The translations under genes were made by a program, and so were the position numbers. DNA of 64,000 nt from CAZNOG01 sp964574635 (lineage in GTDB: Bacteria > Bacteroidota > Bacteroidia > Flavobacteriales_D > Cryomorphaceae), in assembly GCA_964574635.1 (NCBI GenBank), contig CAZNOG010000006.1, positions 1 through 64,000 on the forward strand, written 5' to 3'. The notes under the pieces are model-generated. The model was not told where the DNA came from. It saw only the letters and a list, made by a program, of their open reading frames with translations, and did no database searches. How positions within the stretch are numbered: the first letter of the stretch is position 1; every line of letters begins with the position of its first letter. Shown in pieces: positions 17,072 through 25,306 of the stretch.

Positions 17072-17677
17072 ATGTCAAAAAAATACCTCGCCCTCGGCGA
17101 TAGCTACACGATAGGCACCAAACTCAAAGATCCGGAAAAGGCGTTTCCGTTCCAACTCGTCGAGCGACTCAACGCCGACGGCATCAAGATGAACAAGCCG
17201 AAAATCATCGCCAAAAACGGTTGGACGACTTCGGACCTCATCAAGGCCATCAAGAAGGAAAAAGGAAGCGACTACGATCTGGTGTCGGTGTTGATCGGCG
17301 TGAACAACCAGTACGACGGCCTTCCCTTCGACGAGTTTCGCAGCGCTCTGCAGTCCATCCTCGACAGCGCGGTAAAATTCGCCGGCGGAGACCGCAACCG
17401 AGTGTTCGTCATTTCCATACCCGATTACGGCGTGACGCCTCACGGCCAAAAACGCGATTCCCACAAAATTTCCATGGAGATAAAACAATACAACCGCGTG
17501 GTGAAAGCCGTGGCCAACATGAGGGGTATCAGCTATTTCAACATCACCGACATCTCTCTTCGGTCGGCCAACGAACCCGACCTCATTTCCGACGACGGCT
17601 TGCACCCTGCCGCCGATCAGTACAAAATGTGGGTGGACTCATTCTACGACCGAATCAAACAGAAATTGAATGATTAA
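17072..17677 (+). CDS. SGNH/GDSL hydrolase
   Basis: 201 aa. Block I YLALGDSYTIGTKL carries the catalytic Ser of the GDSL motif, block III is in LIGVNNQYDGLP, and block V DGLHPAADQYKMW carries the Asp-x-x-His pair. Family members are esterases or lipases of broad specificity. No signal peptide is visible, so it is probably cytoplasmic. The next gene starts 8 bp before its stop, suggesting co-transcription and coupling with an outer-membrane protein. Confidence 0.9.
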   Translation: MSKKYLALGDSYTIGTKLKDPEKAFPFQLVERLNADGIKMNKPKIIAKNGWTTSDLIKAIKKEKGSDYDLVSVLIGVNNQYDGLPFDEFRSALQSILDSAVKFAGGDRNRVFVISIPDYGVTPHGQKRDSHKISMEIKQYNRVVKAVANMRGISYFNITDISLRSANEPDLISDDGLHPAADQYKMWVDSFYDRIKQKLND

Positions 17678-18599
17678 ACCGAAGAAATGGATGTTCATGG
17701 CGGTCTGCCTGTTGGCGGCCACCTGGACGCACGCTCAAGTGGACAATTACGAGGACGGGGAAGGGGAAGAAGAGGAATCCGATGAAATTTCGGGGATCTA
17801 CCTCGGGCTGAACCTCGGCGCGTACTTCGCCAATTCAAACACCGCCGCCATTTACAACGGCTACGGGTATCAACGCGACGGTACGATCAATGAATTCAGC
17901 AACTCGTGGCTCAATCAAGCCATCCAAGGAAACCCGGAAGCCGAAAGGCGCACCGGCCACGCCATGGGTGGTCTTTCCGACGGTGAGTGGACCTTCGACG
18001 AATCGGATATGCCCGGCTCGATGATCTACAGCCCCGCCTTCATGTGGGGATTCCACATGAGGTATATGCTGAATCAGGATTTCGGGGTGTACGCCGAATT
18101 CAACGGAAACAAACCGGTGACCGTCAGCGAATTTACCATACGACGCAACTCGCCCAGCAGCGACCCGACGCAGAGCAACCGCCTGGAAAGATTTCAAATC
18201 CGCGGGGAAGAACAACGGCTTTCCATCCACCTGGGATTGCACCGGGTATTGATGCGAAACAAATTCGAAAGGGAAGGGAAATCCACGTCCTTGCTGCCCT
18301 ACATCGAACTTGGTGGTAACGTGACCTTCGTAAAGTTCGAAGAGAACTTCATCAACCTCGGCACGGAGGTGGTGGATTTGACGGTGTTTTACAACCGGGC
18401 GAACCAATACATCGACGAGGCCAACCTTCTGACGGGTACGGGTTTCGGCGGATTCGCCTCCGTTGGCGGACAAATTGCCCTGGGTGAGAAATTCACGATC
18501 AACCTCGGCTACATCGCCAACGTGGCGCAGATCAATTTGGGTGGGTTCAGCGAAACGGGCTTCCAGCACATGGCCGTTTTCCGCATCGTGTATATGTAA
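17670..18599 (+). CDS. Outer-membrane beta-barrel protein
   Basis: 309 aa. Signal peptide MIKPKKWMFMAVCLLAATWT with cleavage after HAQ, then an acidic linker (GEGEEEESDEISGIY) and alternating hydrophobic strands: GIYLGLNLGAYFA, WGFHMRYMLNQDFGVYAEF, EQRLSIHLGLHRVL, LLPYIELGGNVTFVKF, GGFASVGGQIALG, FTINLGYIANVAQINLGG. It ends MAVFRIVYM with an aromatic/aliphatic terminal strand. This is consistent with a porin-like barrel of the PF13568/OMP_b-brl group. Function unknown. A strong bidirectional hairpin follows. Confidence 0.75.
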   Translation: MIKPKKWMFMAVCLLAATWTHAQVDNYEDGEGEEEESDEISGIYLGLNLGAYFANSNTAAIYNGYGYQRDGTINEFSNSWLNQAIQGNPEAERRTGHAMGGLSDGEWTFDESDMPGSMIYSPAFMWGFHMRYMLNQDFGVYAEFNGNKPVTVSEFTIRRNSPSSDPTQSNRLERFQIRGEEQRLSIHLGLHRVLMRNKFEREGKSTSLLPYIELGGNVTFVKFEENFINLGTEVVDLTVFYNRANQYIDEANLLTGTGFGGFASVGGQIALGEKFTINLGYIANVAQINLGGFSETGFQHMAVFRIVYM

Positions 18600-18643
18600 G
18601 GTGAAATTCGCCCGCGTAACGACAACAGGCGACGACAAGAAAT

Positions 18644-18673
18644 AAAAAAACCACGTTTCGACGTGGTTTTTTT
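18644..18673. terminator. Bidirectional intrinsic terminator
   Basis: A-run, CCACGT-ttcg-ACGTGG hairpin, T-run. It ends the SGNH/barrel operon on the plus strand and the tRNA-Arg transcript on the minus strand. Confidence 0.85.
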
Positions 18674-18674
18674 G

Positions 18675-18751
18675 TGGTGACTCCGCAGGGATTCGAACCC
18701 CGAACCTCCGCATCCGTAGTGCGGTGCTCTATCCAGTTAAGCTACGGAGCC
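18675..18751 (-). tRNA. tRNA-Arg (anticodon ACG)
   Basis: 77 nt with encoded CCA. Acceptor GGCTCCG/CGGAGTC, D-arm, anticodon stem CCGCA/TGCGG with loop CTACGGA, T-loop TTCGAAT. The ACG anticodon (A34 read as inosine) decodes CGN arginine codons. Confidence 0.95.
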
Positions 18752-18782
18752 GTCGTTTCGACTTTTGAGGGTGCAAATATAA

Positions 18783-19940
18783 TCAATTCCCTTTCATACG
18801 CCCGCCGTTTTCGAGGATTTTGGAATAAATCGCCCGGTGCCCTTCCGACACGACGTCCACCCCGAAAATCCTCCGCGCTTTTTGCCTGATCGCCTGCCTG
18901 TCATACTCCACCTCACCCTTCGAAATTCTATCCATTGCACGAATCAACGCATCGCCGTCCTTCGGTTTGACCACAATACCATTCGAAGAATCGATCCAAC
19001 GGGGCACTTCGCCCACTTCGGTGGAAATGACCGGCACTCCCGCCACCAAAGCTTCGGCTACGACCACCGGACCGGTTTCGTGATCGCTGAACAAAACCAG
19101 CGCCTTCGCGCCGCCGACCAGCCGTCCCAATTCCATCCCTTCCACCAGTCCGGGAAATTCCACGTGCTCCTCCAAGTCGAGTGAACGAACCATTTCACGG
19201 CATTCCTCCCACGTCTCGCCCACACCCACCATCAACAGGCGGAAATCGAGCCCACGCGATTTGGCTTCCCCCATGGCGCGGATCAACCCGAACACGTTCT
19301 TGGCGTCGCGCTGGAAACAACTCACGTGGATGAAGTAATCCCCCTCACCATGCACGTCGAACACCCGGTCATCCACCACGTTTGGGATAATCACCGTGGG
19401 TTGGACCGAAAGGCCGCGACGCTTCATGACGTCACGCAAATAATCGGTGACGCTGATCAACGCATCCGCATCGCGCACCACCCGACGCGTCCACCACTTC
19501 CGAAGCGTCCCGGAAAACCTGTCGTCGATGTAGCGGGACCAATGTTCGGTGATGACGTAGGGCAGTCCGAAACGCTTTTTCATCCACCACGCCACCACTC
19601 CCAGGCGCGTAAGCACGTGCACGTGAACCAGATCAACCGGCGATTCCCGGTGCACTTCACATGCGGCACCGTAGGCCATACGCATGAATGTCAGTGCGTT
19701 CAATGCCCTCGTCGACTTTTCCGGATAGGTGATGCGGATTTCCCGAATGCCGTCCTCCACGGTTTCCACCTTGCTCACGGCTTGTACCGTAGAATCCGGT
19801 CTGACGAAGATCACGGTGCTCCGGGCGTGGTTCACCGTCGACAGGATGTGCCGCCGGATGAAAAGTCCGAACATGGGATCTTCCGGATAGGGATACCACC
19901 TCACCAAGTGGAGAATATGTGGGAGTTCGGACGTGTTCAT
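18783..19940 (-). CDS. Glycosyltransferase family 4 protein
   Basis: 385 aa, GT-B fold. N-terminal HLVRWYPYPEDPMFGLFIRRH resembles GT4 acceptor-domain starts; the C-terminal domain has SCFQRDAKNVFGLIRAMGEA, the typical donor-binding loop LVEGMELGRLVGGAKALVLFSDHE and the E-x7-E-like motif ETGPVVVAEALVAGVPVIS. The donor sugar cannot be read from sequence. Last gene of a minus-strand cluster with a flippase (30 bp upstream) and a GT9 heptosyltransferase, so it probably assembles a lipopolysaccharide or other surface glycan. Confidence 0.9.
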   Translation of the reverse strand: MNTSELPHILHLVRWYPYPEDPMFGLFIRRHILSTVNHARSTVIFVRPDSTVQAVSKVETVEDGIREIRITYPEKSTRALNALTFMRMAYGAACEVHRESPVDLVHVHVLTRLGVVAWWMKKRFGLPYVITEHWSRYIDDRFSGTLRKWWTRRVVRDADALISVTDYLRDVMKRRGLSVQPTVIIPNVVDDRVFDVHGEGDYFIHVSCFQRDAKNVFGLIRAMGEAKSRGLDFRLLMVGVGETWEECREMVRSLDLEEHVEFPGLVEGMELGRLVGGAKALVLFSDHETGPVVVAEALVAGVPVISTEVGEVPRWIDSSNGIVVKPKDGDALIRAMDRISKGEVEYDRQAIRQKARRIFGVDVVSEGHRAIYSKILENGGRMKGN

Positions 19941-19970
19941 GACATAAACCTACGCATTATCCCCATGGCG

Positions 19971-21275
19971 TCAGGCGTCGTTTTCGGACTTCTTGTGCAA
20001 CCGCAGGTAGGCGCTCACGATGCGCCGAAAATCGGCTGCGTCGCCCGCGGTGATTACAAAATCCCCGAGTGTCACTCCTTCGCGTTTGCGCAACTGCACG
20101 TACTGCACGCTGACTAAGATAGTGTACGCCAAAGAGGCCGTGGCAACGGCTCCGTACGTTCCGAAAAAGGCGACGGCCGGAATCCCCACTGCGGCAGTGG
20201 CAACCAATCCCACCGCAGAGGCGAAGGTATTGAGTCGGTGCAGGCCCACGCCCGAAAAGAAGTGGCTGATGCCCCCCGAAACGGAAAGCGCCACCAATCC
20301 CGGCACCAAGAGAATGAGGTGGGCTTTGACTTCGTGAAATTCACTTCCGAGGAATGCGGTGTACCATTGATTGGGCAGCAAAAGCAGCACGGCGGATCCG
20401 AGAAAAGTCACGCTGTAATTGAGTTTGATGAACTGCAGGGAAAGTTTCAACGCGTTCCCGCGATCGTCCGAGTTGCTCACCTCGGCGTACTGCACGATGG
20501 AAACGCTTCTGGAAAACTGCAGCAGGGATTCGCTCACTTGCAGGGCCGCCGCGTAAATCCCGATGCGCACCAAGGCCGCGCCAGGGAGGAGGAACCATTC
20601 GAGGAGGTAAAAACCCAGCCGATAATTCAGGAACTGCGCCAAGTTGCCAAGCTGAACCGGCAAACCGTACTTGAATAGATCGCGGAAGGTGGACATGGCC
20701 GAAGTGCGGAGCTTTTCGACTTTCGGCAATCGAAGGAGCGCAAATGCCGAGTACGCCAACGCCGCGATAAGACCCAGGAAATAGGCCCAAACGAAATCGT
20801 CGAAATCGGGATTTCCACGAGACCAAATCACGTACACGAGTGCGGCGACCGTAACCAAGGGTTTGATCACCAGGGAATAATTGTGCGCACCGACGCGCTT
20901 GGCCCCGAGGAGAACCGGCGCGTGCACCGCCAGAAAAGCCTCTCCCAAAGCCAGGGGAAGAAAGGCCGCGTACCCCGGAAAGCCCTCGGTGCCGCTGACA
21001 GCGAGCACGAAAGAAGCCACCGGTACCACCGCCGCCGACCAGGCGTAACCGATGAGGAGCAGGTGTCGAATGCGGTGCCGCGGAACCAAATACACCATGG
21101 CCGAGCCCCCTACCACGCCCGCCAGAAGGGCGATCAAGGTGAGGTTGAGCACCAACAGTCCGATCATCCCCTTGATTTCAGCGCCCATCAACTTGGTGGT
21201 AATGAAGAGCAACGCCACCTGAAGCAGCATGGACAGGCCCTTTGTACCAAGGGTATTTGTGATGGCCCTAATCAC
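19971..21275 (-). CDS. Polysaccharide flippase (Wzx/MOP superfamily)
   Basis: 434 aa, strongly hydrophobic throughout with about 12 membrane segments. Starts with a GTG codon (IRAITNTLGTKGLSMLLQVA), the usual N-terminus of Wzx-type oligosaccharide flippases, and has the amphipathic linker FRDLFKYGLPVQLGNLAQF in the middle. Would translocate an undecaprenyl-linked glycan across the inner membrane. The start overlaps the 3' end of the GT9 gene by 8 bp; the GT4 gene follows after 30 bp. The substrate is unknown. Confidence 0.85.
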   Translation of the reverse strand: MIRAITNTLGTKGLSMLLQVALLFITTKLMGAEIKGMIGLLVLNLTLIALLAGVVGGSAMVYLVPRHRIRHLLLIGYAWSAAVVPVASFVLAVSGTEGFPGYAAFLPLALGEAFLAVHAPVLLGAKRVGAHNYSLVIKPLVTVAALVYVIWSRGNPDFDDFVWAYFLGLIAALAYSAFALLRLPKVEKLRTSAMSTFRDLFKYGLPVQLGNLAQFLNYRLGFYLLEWFLLPGAALVRIGIYAAALQVSESLLQFSRSVSIVQYAEVSNSDDRGNALKLSLQFIKLNYSVTFLGSAVLLLLPNQWYTAFLGSEFHEVKAHLILLVPGLVALSVSGGISHFFSGVGLHRLNTFASAVGLVATAAVGIPAVAFFGTYGAVATASLAYTILVSVQYVQLRKREGVTLGDFVITAGDAADFRRIVSAYLRLHKKSENDA

Positions 21276-22302
21276 CCGGCAAGTTATTTCTGAACTCGAC
21301 GATCGCTTCGAAAACGTCGTCGGCGGTGAATCCGGTCAAGCATCTGAAGTCCGGGCATTTCGCCGGGTCGGACACTCGGGTTCGGTTGGGCTCCAACCAC
21401 CGACTGCAAGGCCCGCAAGAAGGCCGAGCGTACAGCATCCCGTGACGGTGGGGAGCGATGCGGTTCCAGCCGTAAAAATCGGGGTCGGAACCTCCCCACA
21501 CGGTAAAACTCGGCGTACCTACGCACCCCGACAAGTGCATGAGAAAGCTGTCTCCGCCAAGGTGGAGTTCCGCACCGGCGAGGAGCTCCGGCAATTCGGC
21601 CAGGGCGTATTTGTCGAACGCCGGTTCCACGCGGGGATGCGCGGAAAAATCCCCCCACAATCCGCTTTCGGAATCCTCGCCCAGAACGATTACCCGCACC
21701 TCAGGATCCTCGTCGAGAAGTCGCCGCGTCACCTCCGCCCACACGGGTACGGGGAGGTTCTTCCAAGGAGCCGCATTGCTGCCGCTGCCGGGCTGCAGGG
21801 TAATGTATTTTCGGGAAGGTTTGAAGGGGTTTTTTGTGGGAGAGGGCTCTAGGCGAAAAAGGTCTTCGCCCGGCAATCTGTCTTCGTAATCCGGATCGGC
21901 GAGCGCCAAGTAGCGCTGGGCCTCATGGTGTTTTACCGAAGGGGGATGGTGCGTGACGTAGGAGCGACCGGCGAATTTCGGATCGGGCAAGGAAACGCAG
22001 TGGATGTGCCGGGCCACCATTCGGGAGAACGCAAAGATTCTCGGCGTGGAGGAAAAGTGGTCGAGGTACATCGCGTCGATGGTCCCCGAATACTTCAGCG
22101 CCGCCCTGACGGCACGGGCACGGTTTTTCAACAGAACCACCCTGTCGATGGGCGGGTCTTCGAAGCCCTCGAACACTTGCTCGGGAAAATATGGCGAGGT
22201 ACAGAAAGCGACAACCTCCCCCCTGCTTTTCAAGGTCTTCAGAAGAGGAACCAGAAGCAAGGCATTGCCCAGCCCGGTGGAAAGAAAAACCGCGTTTCTC
22301 AC
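21268..22302 (-). CDS. Glycosyltransferase family 9 (heptosyltransferase-like)
   Basis: 344 aa from a GTG start. N-terminal RNAVFLSTGLGNALLLVPLLK is a GT9-type loop; the C-terminal donor domain has TLQPGSGSNAAPWKNLPV and the family motif AELHLGGDSFLMHLSGCVGT, followed by PSFTVWGGSDP. GT9 enzymes add heptose or related sugars to lipopolysaccharide core. The C-terminus has a cluster of four Cys (CGPCSRW, KCPDFRCL), as found in several Bacteroidota relatives, perhaps a zinc site. First gene of the GT9-flippase-GT4 minus-strand set. Confidence 0.85.
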   Translation of the reverse strand: MRNAVFLSTGLGNALLLVPLLKTLKSRGEVVAFCTSPYFPEQVFEGFEDPPIDRVVLLKNRARAVRAALKYSGTIDAMYLDHFSSTPRIFAFSRMVARHIHCVSLPDPKFAGRSYVTHHPPSVKHHEAQRYLALADPDYEDRLPGEDLFRLEPSPTKNPFKPSRKYITLQPGSGSNAAPWKNLPVPVWAEVTRRLLDEDPEVRVIVLGEDSESGLWGDFSAHPRVEPAFDKYALAELPELLAGAELHLGGDSFLMHLSGCVGTPSFTVWGGSDPDFYGWNRIAPHRHGMLYARPSCGPCSRWLEPNRTRVSDPAKCPDFRCLTGFTADDVFEAIVEFRNNLPGD

Positions 22303-22513
22303 AAAAAGCCGCTTTTTGGCGCCGACCGCCGGCCGGGAATTTCAACGAAAACCCGACGAACCCGGTCGAACGATGGCCCCAAATATCCAAAGATTTACCC
22401 AAGCCACGCCGATATTCGAATGGCGGGACGCAAAATGCGGGGAAAAGGATGTGCAAAGTCAAATGTCCCGGGTACCGGGAATTAGCGGATAAACGCCCGT
22501 GGTGCTTTCACGT

Positions 22514-22533
22514 CACACCCACAAAAACAAAAA
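22514..22533 (+). repeat. Dispersed intergenic motif, copy 3
   Basis: CACACCCACAAAAACAAAAA. Lies in the 281-bp gap between the GT9 gene and the small acidic gene, both on the minus strand. Confidence 0.7.
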
Positions 22534-22583
22534 AAATCGTCTGTTCGCTTCTCGAATTCGCCACCCGGTGAATCGGTGCGACC

Positions 22584-22979
22584 TCAGAAATAATCGCGGT
22601 CGAGGTAGAGCTGCTTTACGCGCTGTAATTCGTCCTTATTCGCCTGATTGTCGGGATGTGCGCAGAGATCGAGCAGGAAAATGAAATTCTCTTTCATCTC
22701 GTTGAAACTGTTCTCCCCTTCCAAGTCGATTTCCTCTTCGATGTGGCCGTCTTCGTCTTCGTCGGCGAGCAAATTGAGGTCAAAACGGTCTTCATTCTCG
22801 ATGTATTCCGCGGTAAGGCGAAGCACGCGCGTGATCAGGGGTTCGTTTTGCTCTTTGAAAAGGGCGCGCAGCTCCAAAAGTCTTTTGGTGACTTCATCGG
22901 CGATAATCCCGTTTTTGGTTACAAACTCCTTGAGGTTGTCAATTTTATCGAGGGTCTCTTTGGACAGTGTGGCTTCCAT
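22584..22979 (-). CDS. Conserved small acidic protein of unknown function
   Basis: 131 aa, starting MEATLSKETLDKIDNLKEF. No family recognised. Predicted largely alpha-helical; a strongly acidic middle (LADEDEDGHIEEEIDLEGE, about residues 71-89) separates two helical parts. No signal peptide or membrane segment. It lies 53 bp downstream of mutS2 on the same strand and may be co-transcribed with it. The start is supported by the open, sensible composition only from this Met onward; upstream the frame runs through mutS2 as an Arg/Gly-rich shadow. Confidence 0.7.
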   Translation of the reverse strand: MEATLSKETLDKIDNLKEFVTKNGIIADEVTKRLLELRALFKEQNEPLITRVLRLTAEYIENEDRFDLNLLADEDEDGHIEEEIDLEGENSFNEMKENFIFLLDLCAHPDNQANKDELQRVKQLYLDRDYF

Positions 22980-23032
22980 AAGGTCGGTTATTTCCTGTTT
23001 CCGCAAAAATAAGCAATCCCGGGGAGCCTGCA

Positions 23033-25153
23033 TCATTTCGTTTTTCTCAATTTGTCGACCGGGACGATGGTCTTGACCATTCCGAAAACCACCGTGGCTT
23101 TTCCTTTGGCGAGGGCCTCCACCACGCCCCGTTCTTTGGTGCCGGGGATGACCACCTCGTCGCCTACCTCCACAGGCGTTTGATTCAAGGCTTTCGATTC
23201 CTTTGCGGCTTTTTTCCTGTTGGCCTTTTGGCGTCGGATTCGCTCCTGTTTTTCCCTCAATTTCTCGGCGAGGTCTTTCTCTTTTTCTCGTGCGGCCTCT
23301 TTTCTCGCCGCCAATTCCAGTTTTTGGCTCCACTCCTTCCGGCTTTTTTTGTCGCCCCAATTCCTCACGATCTCCTCGTACTTCTTCCCCTTTTCGATGA
23401 GCTGCTTGTTTTCACCGAAGTTCAGGTCGTCGCGCTTCTCCCGGTACTTTTCCGATTCCGCGCGGTAGGATTCGATCTCCTTCCGAAGGTTGGACTTCTC
23501 TCTCTCCAAGATGCTCGTTTCTTTGTTGAGCTTGTTTTTCTTGGTTTGCAACGTGACGAGGAGTCGGTCGAGCTTCACTTTTCGCCTGTCGAGTTTGGAC
23601 TTGGCCGCTTCGATGACTTCGGGGTGGAGACCGATTTTTCGCGCCACTTCAAAAGTGTAGGAACTGCCCGCCTGCCCGATGTCGAGGATGTATTTCGGGG
23701 CCAAGGTTTCCTCGTCGAAAAGCATGCAGCCATTGACCATGTGCGGGTGATTTTCCGCGGCGAATTTCAGGTTGGCGTAATGCGTGGTGATCACGCCGAA
23801 GGCACCGCTGTCGCCGAGTTTTTCCAAAATGGCTTCAGCGATGGCCCCGCCGAGTTCGGGATCCGATCCCGTACCGAATTCATCGATGAAAAACAGAGTG
23901 TTACGGTCGGCGTGGCGCATGAAGTGCTTCATCTTCACCAGGCGGGAGCTGTACGTACTGAGTTCGTACGCGATGCTTTGGTCATCGCCGATGTCGACGA
24001 ACAGTTTTCCGAAAACCGTCATGCGCGATTGTTCGGCGGCGGGGATGAGCAGTCCGCTTTGAAACATGATCTGCAACAATCCGAAAGTTTTGAGCGACAC
24101 CGACTTTCCCCCGGCGTTGGGTCCGCTGATCAGCAAAATGCGCCGCTTTGAGTCGAGAGCCAGGGACAGTGGCATGGTGGTTTTTCCCTCGGCGGAGTTT
24201 TGCTGCAACAACAGCGGGTGGTAGGCGTCCACCAACTCCACCGACTTTTCCTTCACCATCAACGGCCGGCGTCCGCCTATGGACCGGGCATACATCGCCT
24301 TGGCGAAGGTAAAATCGAGCATACCCAAGGCGTATTCGTAAGCGGCGAGGGTATCCTTAAACGGGCGCAAATCGTCGGTGAGGCGGCGGAGAACCTTCCA
24401 TTCTTCCCTTTGTTCGCGCTGCCGGGCTTCCGCCACGTCGTTGTTTAAACCCACCAAATTGGCCGGTTCGATAAACGCGGTGTTTCCACTTTCCGACGAG
24501 CCGTGCAAGGTGCCTTCGATTTGGCGCTTGTGCTCCGCGGCAACGCCCAAAACCCTGCGGTCGTTATACACGGTTTCCTCGAAATCCCGCAGCCACCCGA
24601 GCTTTTTGTACTTGCGCACGGCGGCTTCAAATGCCCTGTTCACCCGCTGTCTCGCGTCGGAGAGGTCCTTGCGCGCGTTAGCCAGTTCGCGGGAAGCGGA
24701 AGATTTTACGAAGCCGTTTCGCTCCACCACGGCATCGATCAGTTGGATGGGCTTTCGGGAAGAAGTGAGACCGCCGAAAACGTTCTTCAGCGCCGGCATT
24801 TCCTCTTTTTTCTCGCCCAAGAATCGGATGATGGCGCCGGCCGTTTCGGCCACCAGCATGAGATTTACGGCCTGTCGGCCTTCCAATACGGCGTTCGAAA
24901 CGCCCAAAGCGGAGAGTTCCCGCGCGATGTTGGGAAAGGAGAGTTCAGGGAAGTACAGGCCATTTTCCACGATTTCCAAAGCCTCGGCGGTTTCGTCGAG
25001 TTTGGTCGATATCCAAGCCGGGTCGGCGGAAAGCGGGTTTTCGGCCGCGATGGTTTTGCCCTTTTCGCTTCGGCATTTTTCCATCACGCGGCGGAGAACC
25101 TTCGGGAATTCGAAGCGCTCGGCGGTGTCTTTGGGGTATAGATTCACGGTCAC
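23033..25153 (-). CDS. mutS2: MutS2 family ATPase lacking the Smr domain
   Basis: 706 aa. MutS core and ATPase: Walker A ISGPNAGGKSVSLKTFGLLQ, Walker B LFFIDEFGTGSDPELGGA, signature TTHYANLKFAAENH, then a long K/E-rich coiled coil (about residues 510-650) and an SH3-like KOW-type tail (VEVGDEVVIPGTKERGVVEA). It ends LRKTK with no C-terminal Smr nuclease domain, so it is shorter than Bacillus or Thermus MutS2 (about 750-790 aa). The family acts in recombination control or in rescuing collided ribosomes. Start is GTG at 25153 or 25147; a TAttTTTG element abuts the first. Confidence 0.93.
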   Translation of the reverse strand: MTVNLYPKDTAERFEFPKVLRRVMEKCRSEKGKTIAAENPLSADPAWISTKLDETAEALEIVENGLYFPELSFPNIARELSALGVSNAVLEGRQAVNLMLVAETAGAIIRFLGEKKEEMPALKNVFGGLTSSRKPIQLIDAVVERNGFVKSSASRELANARKDLSDARQRVNRAFEAAVRKYKKLGWLRDFEETVYNDRRVLGVAAEHKRQIEGTLHGSSESGNTAFIEPANLVGLNNDVAEARQREQREEWKVLRRLTDDLRPFKDTLAAYEYALGMLDFTFAKAMYARSIGGRRPLMVKEKSVELVDAYHPLLLQQNSAEGKTTMPLSLALDSKRRILLISGPNAGGKSVSLKTFGLLQIMFQSGLLIPAAEQSRMTVFGKLFVDIGDDQSIAYELSTYSSRLVKMKHFMRHADRNTLFFIDEFGTGSDPELGGAIAEAILEKLGDSGAFGVITTHYANLKFAAENHPHMVNGCMLFDEETLAPKYILDIGQAGSSYTFEVARKIGLHPEVIEAAKSKLDRRKVKLDRLLVTLQTKKNKLNKETSILEREKSNLRKEIESYRAESEKYREKRDDLNFGENKQLIEKGKKYEEIVRNWGDKKSRKEWSQKLELAARKEAAREKEKDLAEKLREKQERIRRQKANRKKAAKESKALNQTPVEVGDEVVIPGTKERGVVEALAKGKATVVFGMVKTIVPVDKLRKTK

Positions 25154-25160
25154 AAAAATA
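25153..25160 (-). promoter_or_regulatory. -7-like element abutting the mutS2 start
   Basis: TATTTTTG on the minus strand, exact TAnnTTTG. The GTG at 25153 shares its final G, and the next GTG is at 25147, so any transcript from here would have almost no leader. Confidence 0.45.
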
Positions 25161-25180
25161 AGGGATTGTATGTGAGGTGA

Positions 25181-25197
25181 GGGTTTTTGTGGGTGTG
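25181..25197 (-). repeat. Dispersed intergenic motif, copy 4
   Basis: CACACCCACAAAAACCC on the minus strand, identical to copy 7 over 17 bp. Lies in the divergent gap between mutS2 and the membrane protein gene. Confidence 0.75.
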
Positions 25198-25306
25198 GCT
25201 CTCGCCGAACATCCGATTTTCGGATTCGGGCACCGCACGTCTTGTCGCAATTTTTTTCCCCCGAAGATTTTTCGGAATCTTGACCATCCCAGGCAAAGGG
25301 TTCGGT

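Noticed and set aside
21825..21845. Motif-like CCCACAAAAAACCCC on the minus strand
   Set aside because: It encodes part of the GT9 protein and lacks the CACAC start.
25177..25306. N-terminal extension of the membrane protein from 25177
   Set aside because: Composition is not signal- or membrane-like and it includes the dispersed motif; a frameshift explains the gene better.
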